Source: Gemmatimonadota bacterium
GTDB lineage: Bacteria; Gemmatimonadota; Gemmatimonadetes; Longimicrobiales; Gaopeijiaceae
Reading direction: 5' to 3'
DNA: 64,000 nucleotides
NCBI GenBank assembly: GCA_028873845.1
Contig: JAPPNO010000038.1
Location: 34,883-98,882 of the forward strand
In this document: positions 44,706 through 53,377 of the stretch, one piece after another
Layout of the letters: every line of letters begins with the position of its first letter
Numbering within the stretch: the first letter of the stretch is position 1
Notes under the pieces: generated by a model
What the model was told of the DNA's origin: nothing
What the model saw: the letters and a program-made list of their open reading frames with translations, nothing else
Databases searched by the model: none
Program-made: the position numbers and the translations under genes

Positions 44706-44733
44706 TTGACCCCGGAGCCGCCTTGGCTACCTT
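44706..44733 (+). promoter_or_regulatory. Possible promoter of rplU-rpmA
   Basis: TTGACC (44706-44711) and TACCTT (44728-44733) are 16 bp apart, with an overlapping perfect 10 bp palindrome CCTTTAAAGG (44730-44739). The leader to the rplU ATG would be about 67 nt. The 188 nt before it (44518-44705) holds short AGCCCGACA direct repeats and GC hairpins, but nothing recognisable. Confidence 0.4.
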
Positions 44734-44807
44734 TAAAGGCTGTCCGGCTTGGCCTGGACGGCCTGTTATCCCGAATGAACCAATCTCGCACGCTGGCGGA
44801 GCACCCC

Positions 44808-45119
44808 ATGTTCGCTGTATTCAGGACCGGCGGAAAGCAGTTCCGGGCCGAACCCGGGAGAACCCTTCAGATTCCGTCGCTGGATGTCGAAGCGGGGCAG
44901 TTGGTGGTCTTCGACGATGTCTTGTTGGCGGGATCGGGGGAGGAGGTCGCGGTGGGGGAGCCCACGTTGGAGGGGGCGAAGGTGACGGCGGAGGTGCTCG
45001 CCCACGACCGCACGAAGAAGATCACGGTCTTCAAGCGGAAGCGCCGGAAGGGCTACCGCCGGAAGCAGGGACACCGGCAGGATTTCACCGTCGTGCGTGT
45101 CGCCGACATCACCGTCTAG
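44808..45119 (+). CDS. rplU: 50S ribosomal protein L21
   Basis: 103 residues, the usual L21 length. [16 protein letters not shown] at the start, [21 protein letters not shown] near residues 66-86 and the closing VVRVADI are characteristic. ATG 44808 follows CGGAG. Ten nt before rpmA, the conserved L21-L27 pair; obgE, often next, does not follow. Confidence 0.97.
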   Translation: MFAVFRTGGKQFRAEPGRTLQIPSLDVEAGQLVVFDDVLLAGSGEEVAVGEPTLEGAKVTAEVLAHDRTKKITVFKRKRRKGYRRKQGHRQDFTVVRVADITV

Positions 45120-45129
45120 GGAGGATCCG

Positions 45130-45381
45130 ATGGCTCACAAGAAAGGCGTAGGGTCGTCCAGGAACGGACGCGACAGCAACCCAAATCGTTTGGGCGTAAA
45201 GCGTTACGCTGGTGAAAAGGTCATCGCTGGGAACATCCTGGTGCGTCAGCGGGGTACCCGTTTCCATCCGGGGAACAACGTCGGCCGGGGGCGCGACGAC
45301 ACCCTGTTCGCCAAGGCCGACGGCGTCGTGAAGTTCGAGAATCTGCGGCGCCGGCGGGTCGTTTCGGTCTACGCGGACTAG
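45130..45381 (+). CDS. rpmA: 50S ribosomal protein L27
   Basis: 83 residues beginning [17 protein letters not shown], the conserved N-terminus that reaches the peptidyl-transferase centre, without the Firmicutes-type cleavable leader. [15 protein letters not shown] and [10 protein letters not shown] follow. A GGGAGGATCC ribosome-binding site precedes ATG 45130. Coupled with rplU. Confidence 0.97.
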   Translation: MAHKKGVGSSRNGRDSNPNRLGVKRYAGEKVIAGNILVRQRGTRFHPGNNVGRGRDDTLFAKADGVVKFENLRRRRVVSVYAD

Positions 45382-45474
45382 GAAATCACCGCGCCGTCCA
45401 GGTCGGTACGCAACCCGGAATCCGGCCCGCCCAGAAAAAAAAGCTTGCGGTTTCCGATCCAGCGTGTTAACGTG

Positions 45475-45850
45475 GTTTCCTCGAAGCGGAGGGGGCGGCC
45501 CGAAAGGGACGCAGCCGAAGCGGAGGGGTCGGGTCTCGGAGAGGGCCAGGAAGGGGGAAACCCCGGAGGGGCAACCGGCCGAGGGTCGACACGCCGAGGA
45601 GGGCCGGAGACGGCAAACCGAGGCGGGCGCGGGTTCGGGTTCGGCCGAAACCGCGACGGCTGCAGGGTCGCTGGAAGCAGCCGAAGTCCCCGGGAACGGG
45701 GGACGCCCTGGACGGCGGAGACGCCGGTCGGGGGAAGAGACGGGAAACCGGCCGCAGCACAAAGCGGCGCCGAAACGGAGCTTTCCGGCTCGCCAGCGAG
45801 ACGAAGCCCCCGGGCGGGTAGTGTGCTGCCCGCCGGGGGCTTCCTCTTTT
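45475..45850 (+). ncRNA. Candidate structured RNA, unknown class
   Basis: A stretch of about 375 nt between rpmA and chorismate mutase with no convincing gene. It contains a series of hairpins with GNRA-like loops: GGGG-GAAA-CCCC (45553-45564), CGG-CAAA-CCG (45611-45620), CGG-GAAA-CCG (45741-45750), a 6 bp stem GTCCCC/GGGGAC (45686-45704), and an 11 bp stem with one mismatch (45628-45655). It ends in a strong intrinsic terminator. A poor TTGCGG/TTAACG promoter (45445-45450 and 45467-45472) precedes it. The length suits RNase P RNA or tmRNA, but none of their conserved core sequences is visible. The start is an estimate. Confidence 0.4.
45803..45850 (+). terminator. Strong intrinsic terminator
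   Basis: A 15 bp stem with one bulge, 45803-45818 pairing with 45829-45843 (arms GAAGCCCCC and GGGGGCTTC at the base), loop of 10 nt, is followed on the plus strand by CTCTTTT. It ends the plus-strand transcript of the hairpin-rich region and also lies just past the stop of the convergent chorismate mutase gene, whose TAA is within the T-run. Confidence 0.85.
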
Positions 45851-46220
45851 AACCCTCCTTGGGATTGGGCGGTTTCAATGTGGACCGGGTGGGAGGCGCG
45901 TATTGCTGCCTTCGGGCCGAAGCCATGATCTGCCAGATCAGGTTCCGCACCAGTTCCTCGTCCACGCCGGCATTCCTGGCCAGCGTTGCTGCCCTGCGCA
46001 CCACGATCGCTTCCCGCCTGGGATCTGTCACCTGACGCCCGAGCCGCGCCTTGAGCACGCCCACCTCCCGCACGAGCTCTTTCCGTCGGGCCAGGATGCG
46101 AACCAACTCCTGGTCGCAGTCCAGAATCTCCTCGCGCAGGCGCTCGAGATCGATGGTGCCGGAGGGCGAAACTCCCGCCGGGGGCGAACTTCCCTGTGGA
46201 CTCCGGTCAACGTCAGACAT
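45849..46220 (-). CDS. Chorismate mutase, AroQ class
   Basis: 123 residues. The helical core has IDLERLREEILDCDQELVRILARRKELVREVGVLKARLG with the active-site Arg/Lys pattern and the RREAIVVRRA segment. It converts chorismate to prephenate for Phe/Tyr synthesis. About 20 Ser/Pro-rich residues precede the domain. Single-domain, not fused to a dehydratase or DAHP synthase. Start ATG overlaps the symporter stop by 8 nt, an unexpected operon partner. Confidence 0.85.
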   Translation of the reverse strand: MSDVDRSPQGSSPPAGVSPSGTIDLERLREEILDCDQELVRILARRKELVREVGVLKARLGRQVTDPRREAIVVRRAATLARNAGVDEELVRNLIWQIMASARRQQYAPPTRSTLKPPNPKEG

Positions 46221-47673
46221 TCAGGTAGCCCTCCACGTGCTCGTCGTCCTGGGGCTTCCCGCGGAGGCTGACTGCCAGGAGAACCGGGATATGGACCATC
46301 AGCCCCAGAATGCCCTCGTGCATGCCGAGGGGCTTGAGTTCCGGCTGCAGGAAGAAGAAGACCGATACGGCGGAACCGGCGAGCAACCCGGAAACGACAC
46401 CGGCGGTCGTGGCCCGTCGCCAGTACAGTGCCGCGAGCATGGCCGGCATGTACTGGCAGATGATCCCGTACGACGCGAGGAGCAGGTCCACAAGCGAGAT
46501 GCCTTCCACGAGCGCGAAGAGATAGGCCACAGCGCCGACCAGGACCACCAGGATCCGCATCAGGAGCCGCTGTCCCCCGTCAGAGAGCTTCCAGAACGGC
46601 TGAACGCCGTCCTCGACGACCACCGACGCGGCACCGTGGAGCAGGGCGTCGCCGGTGGACATCGAGGCGGACAGCGCTCCGGCGCAGAAGAGTCCCACCA
46701 CAAGAGCGGGCAGTTCCGAACGGAGGATCAGGAAGGGGAGGATGAAATCCGGCTGGTCCGGCGACTGGGGAAAGAGCACGCCCGCGAAGCCGATCAGGAA
46801 CACGGGGATCAGAAAGAGCTGAAAGGTGGGGAAGAGGATGACGGTGCGCCGGATGATCGTGTCGTTCCTGGCCGTGTATGCCTTCATGAACAGGTGGGGC
46901 CACATGGTGACCCCGATGGCGCTTGCCAGGATCGCCGTCGAGTACGCTCCCCAGCTCCACGGCTCACCGCTTCCGGTAAGGCCAGGCAGCGACAGCAGTT
47001 CGGGGCGTGCCTCCATGATCTGCTCGAACATCGGCCCCACGCCGCCGTAGAGCCGATAGGGCAGATAGATCCCCAGTGCCCACGCGATGACCAGCATGAC
47101 GACGCCCTGGAAGGTGTTGGTCCAGCCGACCGCTGAAACGCCGCTGGAGAGCACGTACACGAGCACGATCGCATACGCCACGGCCGCGCCCGCCGCCAGC
47201 GGAATCCGCCCGTCGGTCACCGCCTCGATCACGATGCCCGCCCCGCGCATCTGGATGGTCACGTAGGGGACGAAGGCGGCCAGGGTCAGCACGGCCAGCA
47301 TGGCGGAGAGGCCCCGCGACGGGAAGCGTCCCACCAGCAATTGCGCCTGGGTCACGAACCCGAAGCGGCGTCCCAGTGCGGCGACCCTGGGGCCCATCGC
47401 GTACCAGGGAGCCATCCCCAGCACCCCATAGGTCAGGATGTAGAAGGCGGCCGCCCCCCGCGAGTAGGCCCACCCCGGTCCGCCCAGAAAGGCGAAGGCC
47501 GAAAAGACGGTGGCTCCCGTGATGAAGTACATGACCAGGAGGCCGAAATCGCGATCGCCGGCCACAAAACCCTGGACGCTCCGCGACGCGCGGCGGCCGG
47601 CCACCAGGCCGACACCAAGGGTGACCGCGAGGTAGGCGAAGATGATGACCGTGATCAGGGATGACTTGTCCAT
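46213..47673 (-). CDS. Sodium:solute symporter family protein
   Basis: 486 residues with about 13 transmembrane helices and the SSS pattern: short helix LITVIIFAYLAVTLGVGLVAGRR-like start, a GPGWAYSRGAAAFYI stretch in the Na-site region, GWTNTFQGVVMLVIAW, and CAGALSASMSTGDALLHGAASVV near residue 335, where the Na+-coordinating Ser pair occurs. Substrate cannot be deduced; PanF/PutP-like. Its start overlaps by one base the stop of a small membrane protein gene. Confidence 0.88.
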   Translation of the reverse strand: MDKSSLITVIIFAYLAVTLGVGLVAGRRASRSVQGFVAGDRDFGLLVMYFITGATVFSAFAFLGGPGWAYSRGAAAFYILTYGVLGMAPWYAMGPRVAALGRRFGFVTQAQLLVGRFPSRGLSAMLAVLTLAAFVPYVTIQMRGAGIVIEAVTDGRIPLAAGAAVAYAIVLVYVLSSGVSAVGWTNTFQGVVMLVIAWALGIYLPYRLYGGVGPMFEQIMEARPELLSLPGLTGSGEPWSWGAYSTAILASAIGVTMWPHLFMKAYTARNDTIIRRTVILFPTFQLFLIPVFLIGFAGVLFPQSPDQPDFILPFLILRSELPALVVGLFCAGALSASMSTGDALLHGAASVVVEDGVQPFWKLSDGGQRLLMRILVVLVGAVAYLFALVEGISLVDLLLASYGIICQYMPAMLAALYWRRATTAGVVSGLLAGSAVSVFFFLQPELKPLGMHEGILGLMVHIPVLLAVSLRGKPQDDEHVEGYLNV

Positions 47674-47906
47674 TATTCGTCACCCCCGGCCGGAGCGGTC
47701 CCGGTGTGGCGGACCCGCGCCGCGTCCAGGCGCCACAGCACCAGCAGGCTTCCCAGGATCCAGGTGGCCGGCCAGACCATCTGGAAAGGGAGGCCCAGGA
47801 CGAACGGTTTGGGGGTGTTGACCAGTGTCTGGATCGGCCAGGTCACGGCAACGGCGAAGGTCAGATGGTATGCCCAGGTAATGCGGCGCCAGGTATGGAA
47901 GCGCAT
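47673..47906 (-). CDS. Small two-helix membrane protein, symporter partner
   Basis: 77 residues with two hydrophobic stretches (ITWAYHLTFAVAVTWPI and FVLGLPFQMVWPATWILGSLLVLW). The P-x-F-x-L-GLPF-x-x-W pattern resembles DUF3311/DUF997-type small subunits encoded beside SSS symporters. TAATG overlap with the symporter start supports a joint complex. Stand-alone function unknown. Confidence 0.65.
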   Translation of the reverse strand: MRFHTWRRITWAYHLTFAVAVTWPIQTLVNTPKPFVLGLPFQMVWPATWILGSLLVLWRLDAARVRHTGTAPAGGDE

Positions 47907-47987
47907 GGGAGGTACTCTCTGGTCGGGTGGAGGGAAGGGCTGGGATTGTACGGCGGCGGGGAAGCGGTCGCGAGACTTGCTACGTCC

Positions 47988-48767
47988 TCACCGCTCCATA
48001 AATCGCGGCCGGCGCTTCTCCACGAACGCCTTCACGCCCTCGCGCCCGTCCTCGGAGGCGAAGGCCTCCAGAAAGAGTTCCTTCTCAGCGGCGAGGCCGT
48101 CCGACAGGTGCCGTTCGCCGGCCTCCCGGACGGCCTTCTTCACCAGCTTCAGCGTGACCACGCTCCACCGCGCCATCCGCGCCGCGAGTTCGCGAGCCCT
48201 GGCCAGGTGGCCGCCCTCTTCGGTCAGGAACTCGACCAGCCCGATCCGATACGCCTCGGCGGCGTCGATCATATCGCCGCACAGCCCGATCCGATACGCC
48301 TGGCCCGGGCCGACCAGACGCGAGAGTCGCTGGGTGCCGCCGGCACCCGGAATGAGACCCAGGCGAACCTCGAATTGCCCGAAGCGGGCAGTGGCGTCGG
48401 CGACCCGGATGTCGCACGCGAGCGCGAGCTCGTTGCCGCCGCCCAGACAGAAGCCGTGGATGGCGCAGATGACCGGCTTCGGGAACTCGGCGAGGGCATC
48501 GTATACGCGCCGGTGGCGGTACACCTCCCGCTGCTCCTCGGGCGAGCGGGCCGCGAACTCGCTCACGTCCGCCCCCGCGACGAAGGCCTTTTCGCCTGCG
48601 CCATGCAGGACCACGACCTTGACGTCGTCCCGTCCGGCCAGGCCGTCGAAGACTTCGGTGAGTTCACTGCGTACAGCCTCGTTCAGGGCGTTGAGCTTGT
48701 CGGGCCGGTTGATGGTGACCCGGGCGATCCGGTCGCTGACGGAAAGGAGGACGTTTCGGGTCGTCAT
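47988..48767 (-). CDS. Enoyl-CoA hydratase/isomerase
   Basis: 259 residues, crotonase fold. The oxyanion-hole motif AGADVSEFA near residue 65 and both catalytic glutamates, in GFCLGGGNE and in GQFEVRLGLIPGAGGTQR, are present, so a hydratase activity is expected. ATG 48767 overlaps the stop of the dehydrogenase gene as ATGA. PaaF-like candidate in the CoA cluster. Confidence 0.9.
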   Translation of the reverse strand: MTTRNVLLSVSDRIARVTINRPDKLNALNEAVRSELTEVFDGLAGRDDVKVVVLHGAGEKAFVAGADVSEFAARSPEEQREVYRHRRVYDALAEFPKPVICAIHGFCLGGGNELALACDIRVADATARFGQFEVRLGLIPGAGGTQRLSRLVGPGQAYRIGLCGDMIDAAEAYRIGLVEFLTEEGGHLARARELAARMARWSVVTLKLVKKAVREAGERHLSDGLAAEKELFLEAFASEDGREGVKAFVEKRRPRFMER

Positions 48768-49636
48768 GGTCCGTCGTCCCACTTGTAGAAGCCCCGGCCC
48801 GTCTTCTTGCCGAGTCTGCCTCCTGCCACCATCCGCTCCAGCAGGGCGGGGGGCCGAAACGCCTCCGAGTCCAGTGACTCGTGGAGGTGGCGCGCAATCT
48901 CCAGGCGTACGTCCAGGCCCACCAGATCGGTAAGGCGGAGGGGGCCCATCGGGTGACGGTATCCCAGCACCATGGCCTTGTCAATGTCCTCCGGCGAGGC
49001 GACCCCGGCCTCGACCATGCGGATGGCTTCGAGGCCCAGCACGATTCCCAGGCGTGACGACGCGAAACCGGGGGAGTCGGTCACCACGATCGGCTCCTTG
49101 CCGAGACCCGCCACGAACTTCAGAGCCGTGTTGAGGGTCCTGATGGTGGTATGATCCCCCCTCACGATCTCCACCAGGGCCATGATGTGCACCGGGTTGA
49201 AGAAGTGGAGACCCAGGAACCGCCCCGGCGCGGCCAGCCCGGCCGCGATCCCGGTAACCGACAGCGACGAGGTGTTCGTGGCCAGAATCGTCCGCGTCCC
49301 CGCGGCGGCCTCCACCTCGGCGAATACCCGCTTCTTCAGCGCCATCACCTCCGGCACGGCCTCGATCACCAGGTCCGCGCCCTCCACCGCCTCACGCAGC
49401 CCCCCGGTCCCTGCGAGGCGCGCCAGCGCTCCGTCCCGGGCCGTCTCCGCCACCTTGCCCAGGCGCACGCCCTTGTCCATGGTGGCCTCGATCCGGGCGA
49501 GGGCTCGCTCCACCTGCGCCGCGTCCACGTCGCATAGGACGGTGTCGTGGCCCGCCATCGCCGCCGCCTGCGCGATGCCGTGACCCATCGTTCCGGCGCC
49601 GATCACGGCCACCCTTCCAATACCGTGGTCCGCCAT
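48764..49636 (-). CDS. 3-hydroxyacyl-CoA dehydrogenase (Hbd/PaaH type)
   Basis: 290 residues. The Rossmann fingerprint GAGTMGHGIAQAAAMAG near residue 11, the FFNPVHIMALVEIV loop with catalytic His near 140, and the C-terminal helical domain ending in KKTGRGFYKW are all present. Stand-alone and not fused to a hydratase. It oxidises 3-hydroxyacyl-CoA to 3-ketoacyl-CoA with NAD+. 89 nt downstream of the thiolase. Confidence 0.92.
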   Translation of the reverse strand: MADHGIGRVAVIGAGTMGHGIAQAAAMAGHDTVLCDVDAAQVERALARIEATMDKGVRLGKVAETARDGALARLAGTGGLREAVEGADLVIEAVPEVMALKKRVFAEVEAAAGTRTILATNTSSLSVTGIAAGLAAPGRFLGLHFFNPVHIMALVEIVRGDHTTIRTLNTALKFVAGLGKEPIVVTDSPGFASSRLGIVLGLEAIRMVEAGVASPEDIDKAMVLGYRHPMGPLRLTDLVGLDVRLEIARHLHESLDSEAFRPPALLERMVAGGRLGKKTGRGFYKWDDGP

Positions 49637-49725
49637 TCTCAGGTGTCCTTCGCCGTTGCGGCGCGCGCGCGGAATCCGCGTATCGTTCGCATGTCCGTCA
49701 ATCCCCGTCCTTCGGATCCGTCATC

Positions 49726-50922
49726 TCAGGCCGCCTCCACCACGGCCGCGATCCCCTGGCCCACCCCTATGCACATGGTTGCGAGACCCAGCCCGGCGCC
49801 CCGGCGTCCCATCTCGTGCACCAGCGTGGCCATGATGCGGGCCCCGGAACACCCCACCGGATGACCCAGCGCGATCGCGCCGCCGTTCACGTTGACGGTC
49901 GCCGGGTCCAGATCCAGTTCGCGCATGCATGGGATCGCCTGCGCGGCGAAGGCCTCGTTCAGCTCGACCAGGTCGAGGTCGCGCGAGGCCATCCCGAGCC
50001 GTGCCAGGCACCGCCGCGTCGCCGGGACGGGGCCGATCCCCATGCGGTGCGGCTCCACTCCCACCACCGCCGCCCCCCGAATCACCGCCATCGGTTCGAG
50101 TCCGTGGGCGCGCGCGGCCTCCCCCTCGACCACGAGGAGTGCGGCGGCGCCGTCGTTGATTCCGGACGAGTTCCCTGCCGTGACGGTGCCGTCATGCGCG
50201 AAGACGGGGCGCAGCCGGGCCAGGGCCTCGACCGCGGTGCCCGGGCGGGGATGCTCGTCGCGCGAGACCTCGACCGGTTCACCGCGCCGCTGCGGGATGG
50301 TCACCGGGGCGATCTCCGCGTCAAAACTCCCGGCCTCGATCGCGGCCGCGGCCTTGCGCTGGCTGTCCGCGGCGAAGATGTCCTGCTCCTCGCGGGTCAC
50401 GCCGAACTCCCGCGCGACCACTTCGGCGGTCTGCCCGAGCCCGATCGTCCATTCGCCGGGGAGCCGCCGGTTGGTGAAGCGCCAGCCCAGCACCGTGTCG
50501 GCCACCTCGGGCACACCCCGCGTGTAGCCGCGCTCGGGCTTCAGCATGACGAAGGGGGCGCGGCTCATCGATTCGACGCCGCCCGCGATGAAGGCGTTTC
50601 CTTCGCCGGCCCGAATCGCGTGAAAGGCGCTCGCCACCGCCTGCAGGCCCGACCCGCAGAGCCGGTTTACCGTCTGTCCGGGGATTTCGACAGGCAGGTC
50701 GGCCCGCAGCAGCGCCATCCGCGCCACGTTGCGGTTGTCCTCGCCTGCCTGGTTGGTACACCCGAGGATCACGTCGTCCAAACGCTCCGCAGGGAAGGGG
50801 TTGCGGTCGAGCAGGGCCCGGATTGCGACCGAAGCCAGGTCGTCCGGCCGCACCGGCGCCAGCGCCCCCCCGTGCCGTCCGATCGGGGTGCGAACCGCGT
50901 CTACGATCCACGCTTCACGCAT
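49726..50922 (-). CDS. Beta-ketoadipyl-CoA-type thiolase
   Basis: 398 residues. Nucleophile Cys89 is in NRLCGSG; His and second Cys are in GHPVGCSGAR and CIGVGQG. The stretches MREAWIVDAVRTPIGRHGGA, TNQAGEDNRNVARMALL, LGWRFTN and GVEPHRMGIGPVPATRR are those of PaaJ/PcaF enzymes rather than general AtoB thiolases, so cleavage of 3-ketoadipyl-CoA is a good guess. No phenylacetate oxygenase genes lie in the window. Confidence 0.88.
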   Translation of the reverse strand: MREAWIVDAVRTPIGRHGGALAPVRPDDLASVAIRALLDRNPFPAERLDDVILGCTNQAGEDNRNVARMALLRADLPVEIPGQTVNRLCGSGLQAVASAFHAIRAGEGNAFIAGGVESMSRAPFVMLKPERGYTRGVPEVADTVLGWRFTNRRLPGEWTIGLGQTAEVVAREFGVTREEQDIFAADSQRKAAAAIEAGSFDAEIAPVTIPQRRGEPVEVSRDEHPRPGTAVEALARLRPVFAHDGTVTAGNSSGINDGAAALLVVEGEAARAHGLEPMAVIRGAAVVGVEPHRMGIGPVPATRRCLARLGMASRDLDLVELNEAFAAQAIPCMRELDLDPATVNVNGGAIALGHPVGCSGARIMATLVHEMGRRGAGLGLATMCIGVGQGIAAVVEAA

Positions 50923-50941
50923 CAGCCGGCCTCCCCCCGCA

Positions 50942-52414
50942 CTACCGGTCCAGCGCCACCCAGACGCTCTTGAGCTGGGTGTACTTCTCCAGCGCCGACT
51001 GGAAACCCAGATCCCTCCCGAAACCGCTCTCCTTGTAGCCGCCGAACGGTGACGCGGGCGAGTACTGGTTGTAGGTGTTGACCCAGATCGTCCCCGCGTC
51101 GATCTCGGCGGCCATGCGGTGGGCCTTGCCGATGTCGCGCGTCCAGACGCCGGCGGCGAGACCGTACAGCGAATCGTTCGCCCTGGCGACGGCGTCGTCC
51201 ACGCCGTCGAAGGGAATCACCGCCGCCACCGGGCCGAAGATCTCCTCGCGGGCGATCTTCATGGCGGGGTCCACCTCGCTGAACACGGTGGCGGACACGA
51301 AGTTGCCGCGGCCGTCCACCTTCACCCGGTCGCCCCCGGCCACCAGGTTCGCCCCGTCACGCCTCCCGCTCTCGATGTAGCCCATCACGCGGTCGAGCTG
51401 CTCCTCGCTCACGATCGCACCGAGGCGCGTCGTGGGAGCCATCGGGTCGCCCACCGTGGCCTTCGCGGCGAGCCCCTTCAATCCGTCCACGAACTCGTCG
51501 TGAACCGCGCTCTCCACCAGGATCCGGCTTCCCGCCGCGCAAACCTCGCCCTTGCCGTAGAAGACGCCCATGGACGCTCCCTTCACGGCCGCGCGCAGGT
51601 CCGCATCGGCGAACACCACGTTCGGCGACTTGCCGCCCAGTTCCAGCGACACCTTCTTGAGCGTCCCCGCCGCCTCCCGCATGACGGTTCGACCGACCTC
51701 CGTCGAGCCGGTGAACGAGATGGCGTCGACACCGGGGTGCCGTACCAGGGCGGCGCCCGCCGTCTCGCCGAAACCCGGGACCACGTTCAGCACGCCCGGC
51801 GGAAACCCCGCCTCGGCGGCAAGCTCGCCGAAGCGGAGCGCCGTCAGCGGCGTCTGCTCGGCGGGCTTGAGGACCACCGTGTTCCCGCACGCCAGCGCCG
51901 GAGCCACCTTCCACGCCGCCATGGACAGCGGAAAATTCCACGGGATGATCGCGCCCACCACGCCCACCGGTTCGCGCAGCGTGTAGTTGAGGAAGGGGCC
52001 CGGTACGGGTACCGTGTCCCCTTGCACCTTGTCGGCCAGGCCGGCGTAGTAGCGGAGCGTCTGCGCCACGCTCGGGACATCGATGCGGCGCGCCTCGAAA
52101 TACGGTTTGCCGTTGTCCCGCGTCTCGAGGAGCCCCAGCTCGTCGGCGTTGGCCTCGACCAGGTCGGCCAGCTTCCACAGCAGGCGCGACCGCTTGTGCG
52201 GGTTCATCCGCCGCCACTTTCCGTCGGCGAAGGCCGCGCGCGCCGCGTTCACCGCGCGGTCGACATCGCTCGCGCGCGCTTCGGCCACCTCGGCAATCAC
52301 TTCGTCCGTGGCCGGGTTTATCGTCGCAAAGGTGCCGCCACCCTCCGCGTCGGACCACTCGTTCCCGATCCAGAGGCGCGTGCGGATCTCCTCCGTCATG
52401 TTTGCCGCCGGCAT
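50942..52414 (-). CDS. NAD(P)-dependent aldehyde dehydrogenase
   Basis: 490 residues, ALDH superfamily. PWNFPLSMAAWKVAPALA near residue 157, the glutamate-containing ELGGKSP near 255, and a GEVCAAGSRI segment near 290 that carries the catalytic Cys. FGPVAAVIPF and the ending FGGYKESGFGRDLG are family standard. ATG 52414 or 52399 can be the start. Part of the CoA cluster, perhaps making the acid that enters it; the aldehyde substrate (betaine- or phenylacetaldehyde-like) is not fixed. Confidence 0.9.
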   Translation of the reverse strand: MPAANMTEEIRTRLWIGNEWSDAEGGGTFATINPATDEVIAEVAEARASDVDRAVNAARAAFADGKWRRMNPHKRSRLLWKLADLVEANADELGLLETRDNGKPYFEARRIDVPSVAQTLRYYAGLADKVQGDTVPVPGPFLNYTLREPVGVVGAIIPWNFPLSMAAWKVAPALACGNTVVLKPAEQTPLTALRFGELAAEAGFPPGVLNVVPGFGETAGAALVRHPGVDAISFTGSTEVGRTVMREAAGTLKKVSLELGGKSPNVVFADADLRAAVKGASMGVFYGKGEVCAAGSRILVESAVHDEFVDGLKGLAAKATVGDPMAPTTRLGAIVSEEQLDRVMGYIESGRRDGANLVAGGDRVKVDGRGNFVSATVFSEVDPAMKIAREEIFGPVAAVIPFDGVDDAVARANDSLYGLAAGVWTRDIGKAHRMAAEIDAGTIWVNTYNQYSPASPFGGYKESGFGRDLGFQSALEKYTQLKSVWVALDR

Positions 52415-52421
52415 CCGGACA

Positions 52422-53225
52422 TCAACTGCCCGAGAAGTCGGGCTTGCGCTTCTCGACGTACGCGTTCAGCCCTTCGCGCGCGTCGTCGCTGGCGAAGAGC
52501 TGCTGCTGCAGTTCGCGCTCCAGGGCGAGTGCCGTCTCGAAGGGGATCTCCGCACCTGTCTGCACCGAGCGCTTGATGAGGCCGACCGCCTTGGAGGCGC
52601 GTCCCGGGGGGCAGAAACCGCGAGCGTAGTCGAGCACCCTGTCCATGAACTCGTCGAGGGTGTCCGCTTCCCACACGTCGTTGACGATGCCGAATTCCCG
52701 CGCCTGGTCGAACCCGAAGGTCTTCCCGGTCGCCATGAGTTCGATCGCCCTGGACTTGCCCACGAGGCGGGTCATGCGCTGGGTTCCGCCGGTGCCGGGG
52801 AGCACGCCCAGGTTGACCTCGGGCAGGCCGCACATGCTGCGACCCGCGCGGGCGATCCGGATGTCGGCCGCCATGGCGATCTCGAGCCCTCCGCCCACGG
52901 TATGCCCGTTGAGCGCGGCGATGGTCAGCTTGGGCGTGTGTTCCAGCCGGTTCAGGGTCTCGTTGGCGTGGAGGCAGAAGCAGTACTTGAAGCCGGTCGT
53001 CACCTTCGCGAGCATCCCGATGTTGGCGCCGGCCGAAAAGAACTTCTCGCCGTTGCCGGTCAGCACGATCACGTGGATGTCGTCGGCGAAACGCGCCTTG
53101 AGGATGGCGTCGTCCAGCTGGCGCATCATCTCGTGGGTATAGGTGTTCGCGGGAGGGTCGTCGAGGGTGATCAGGGCGACGCCGCCGCCGGCGTCGGAGT
53201 AGCGAACGAGGGTCTTGTCGGACAT
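52422..53225 (-). CDS. Enoyl-CoA hydratase/isomerase
   Basis: 267 residues from ATG 53225. Crotonase features include SAGANIGMLAKV near residue 64, GHTVGGGLEIAMAADIRIA, and PEVNLGVLPGTGGTQRMTR; both acid residues for hydration are in place. A paralogue of the hydratase at 47988, but not a recent copy. First gene of the CoA cluster, 152 bp divergent from a lipoprotein gene. Confidence 0.9.
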   Translation of the reverse strand: MSDKTLVRYSDAGGGVALITLDDPPANTYTHEMMRQLDDAILKARFADDIHVIVLTGNGEKFFSAGANIGMLAKVTTGFKYCFCLHANETLNRLEHTPKLTIAALNGHTVGGGLEIAMAADIRIARAGRSMCGLPEVNLGVLPGTGGTQRMTRLVGKSRAIELMATGKTFGFDQAREFGIVNDVWEADTLDEFMDRVLDYARGFCPPGRASKAVGLIKRSVQTGAEIPFETALALERELQQQLFASDDAREGLNAYVEKRKPDFSGS

Positions 53226-53377
53226 GGGTGTGCGGAAGTTGGAGTGTGGTTGGATCCGTGGGCGGGGGTCCGCGGCGGAGGGCTCCGCCGCACCGGCGAC
53301 CGGTGACAAAGATAACATGAGGCGTGCGCCCTGCCGGACGCGACCGGCGGGGGCGCCGGTCGCGTTACATTACACGG

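Noticed and set aside
45475..45850. RNase P RNA, tmRNA or SRP RNA as the identity of the candidate RNA
   Set aside because: The universally conserved core sequences of each are not present, although length and terminator would fit.
45445..45928. Two plus-strand open frames (135 and 154 codons) across the hairpin-rich region after rpmA
   Set aside because: Both are Arg/Gly/Glu low complexity and run into or through the strong terminator; neither has a ribosome-binding site. A structured RNA fits better.
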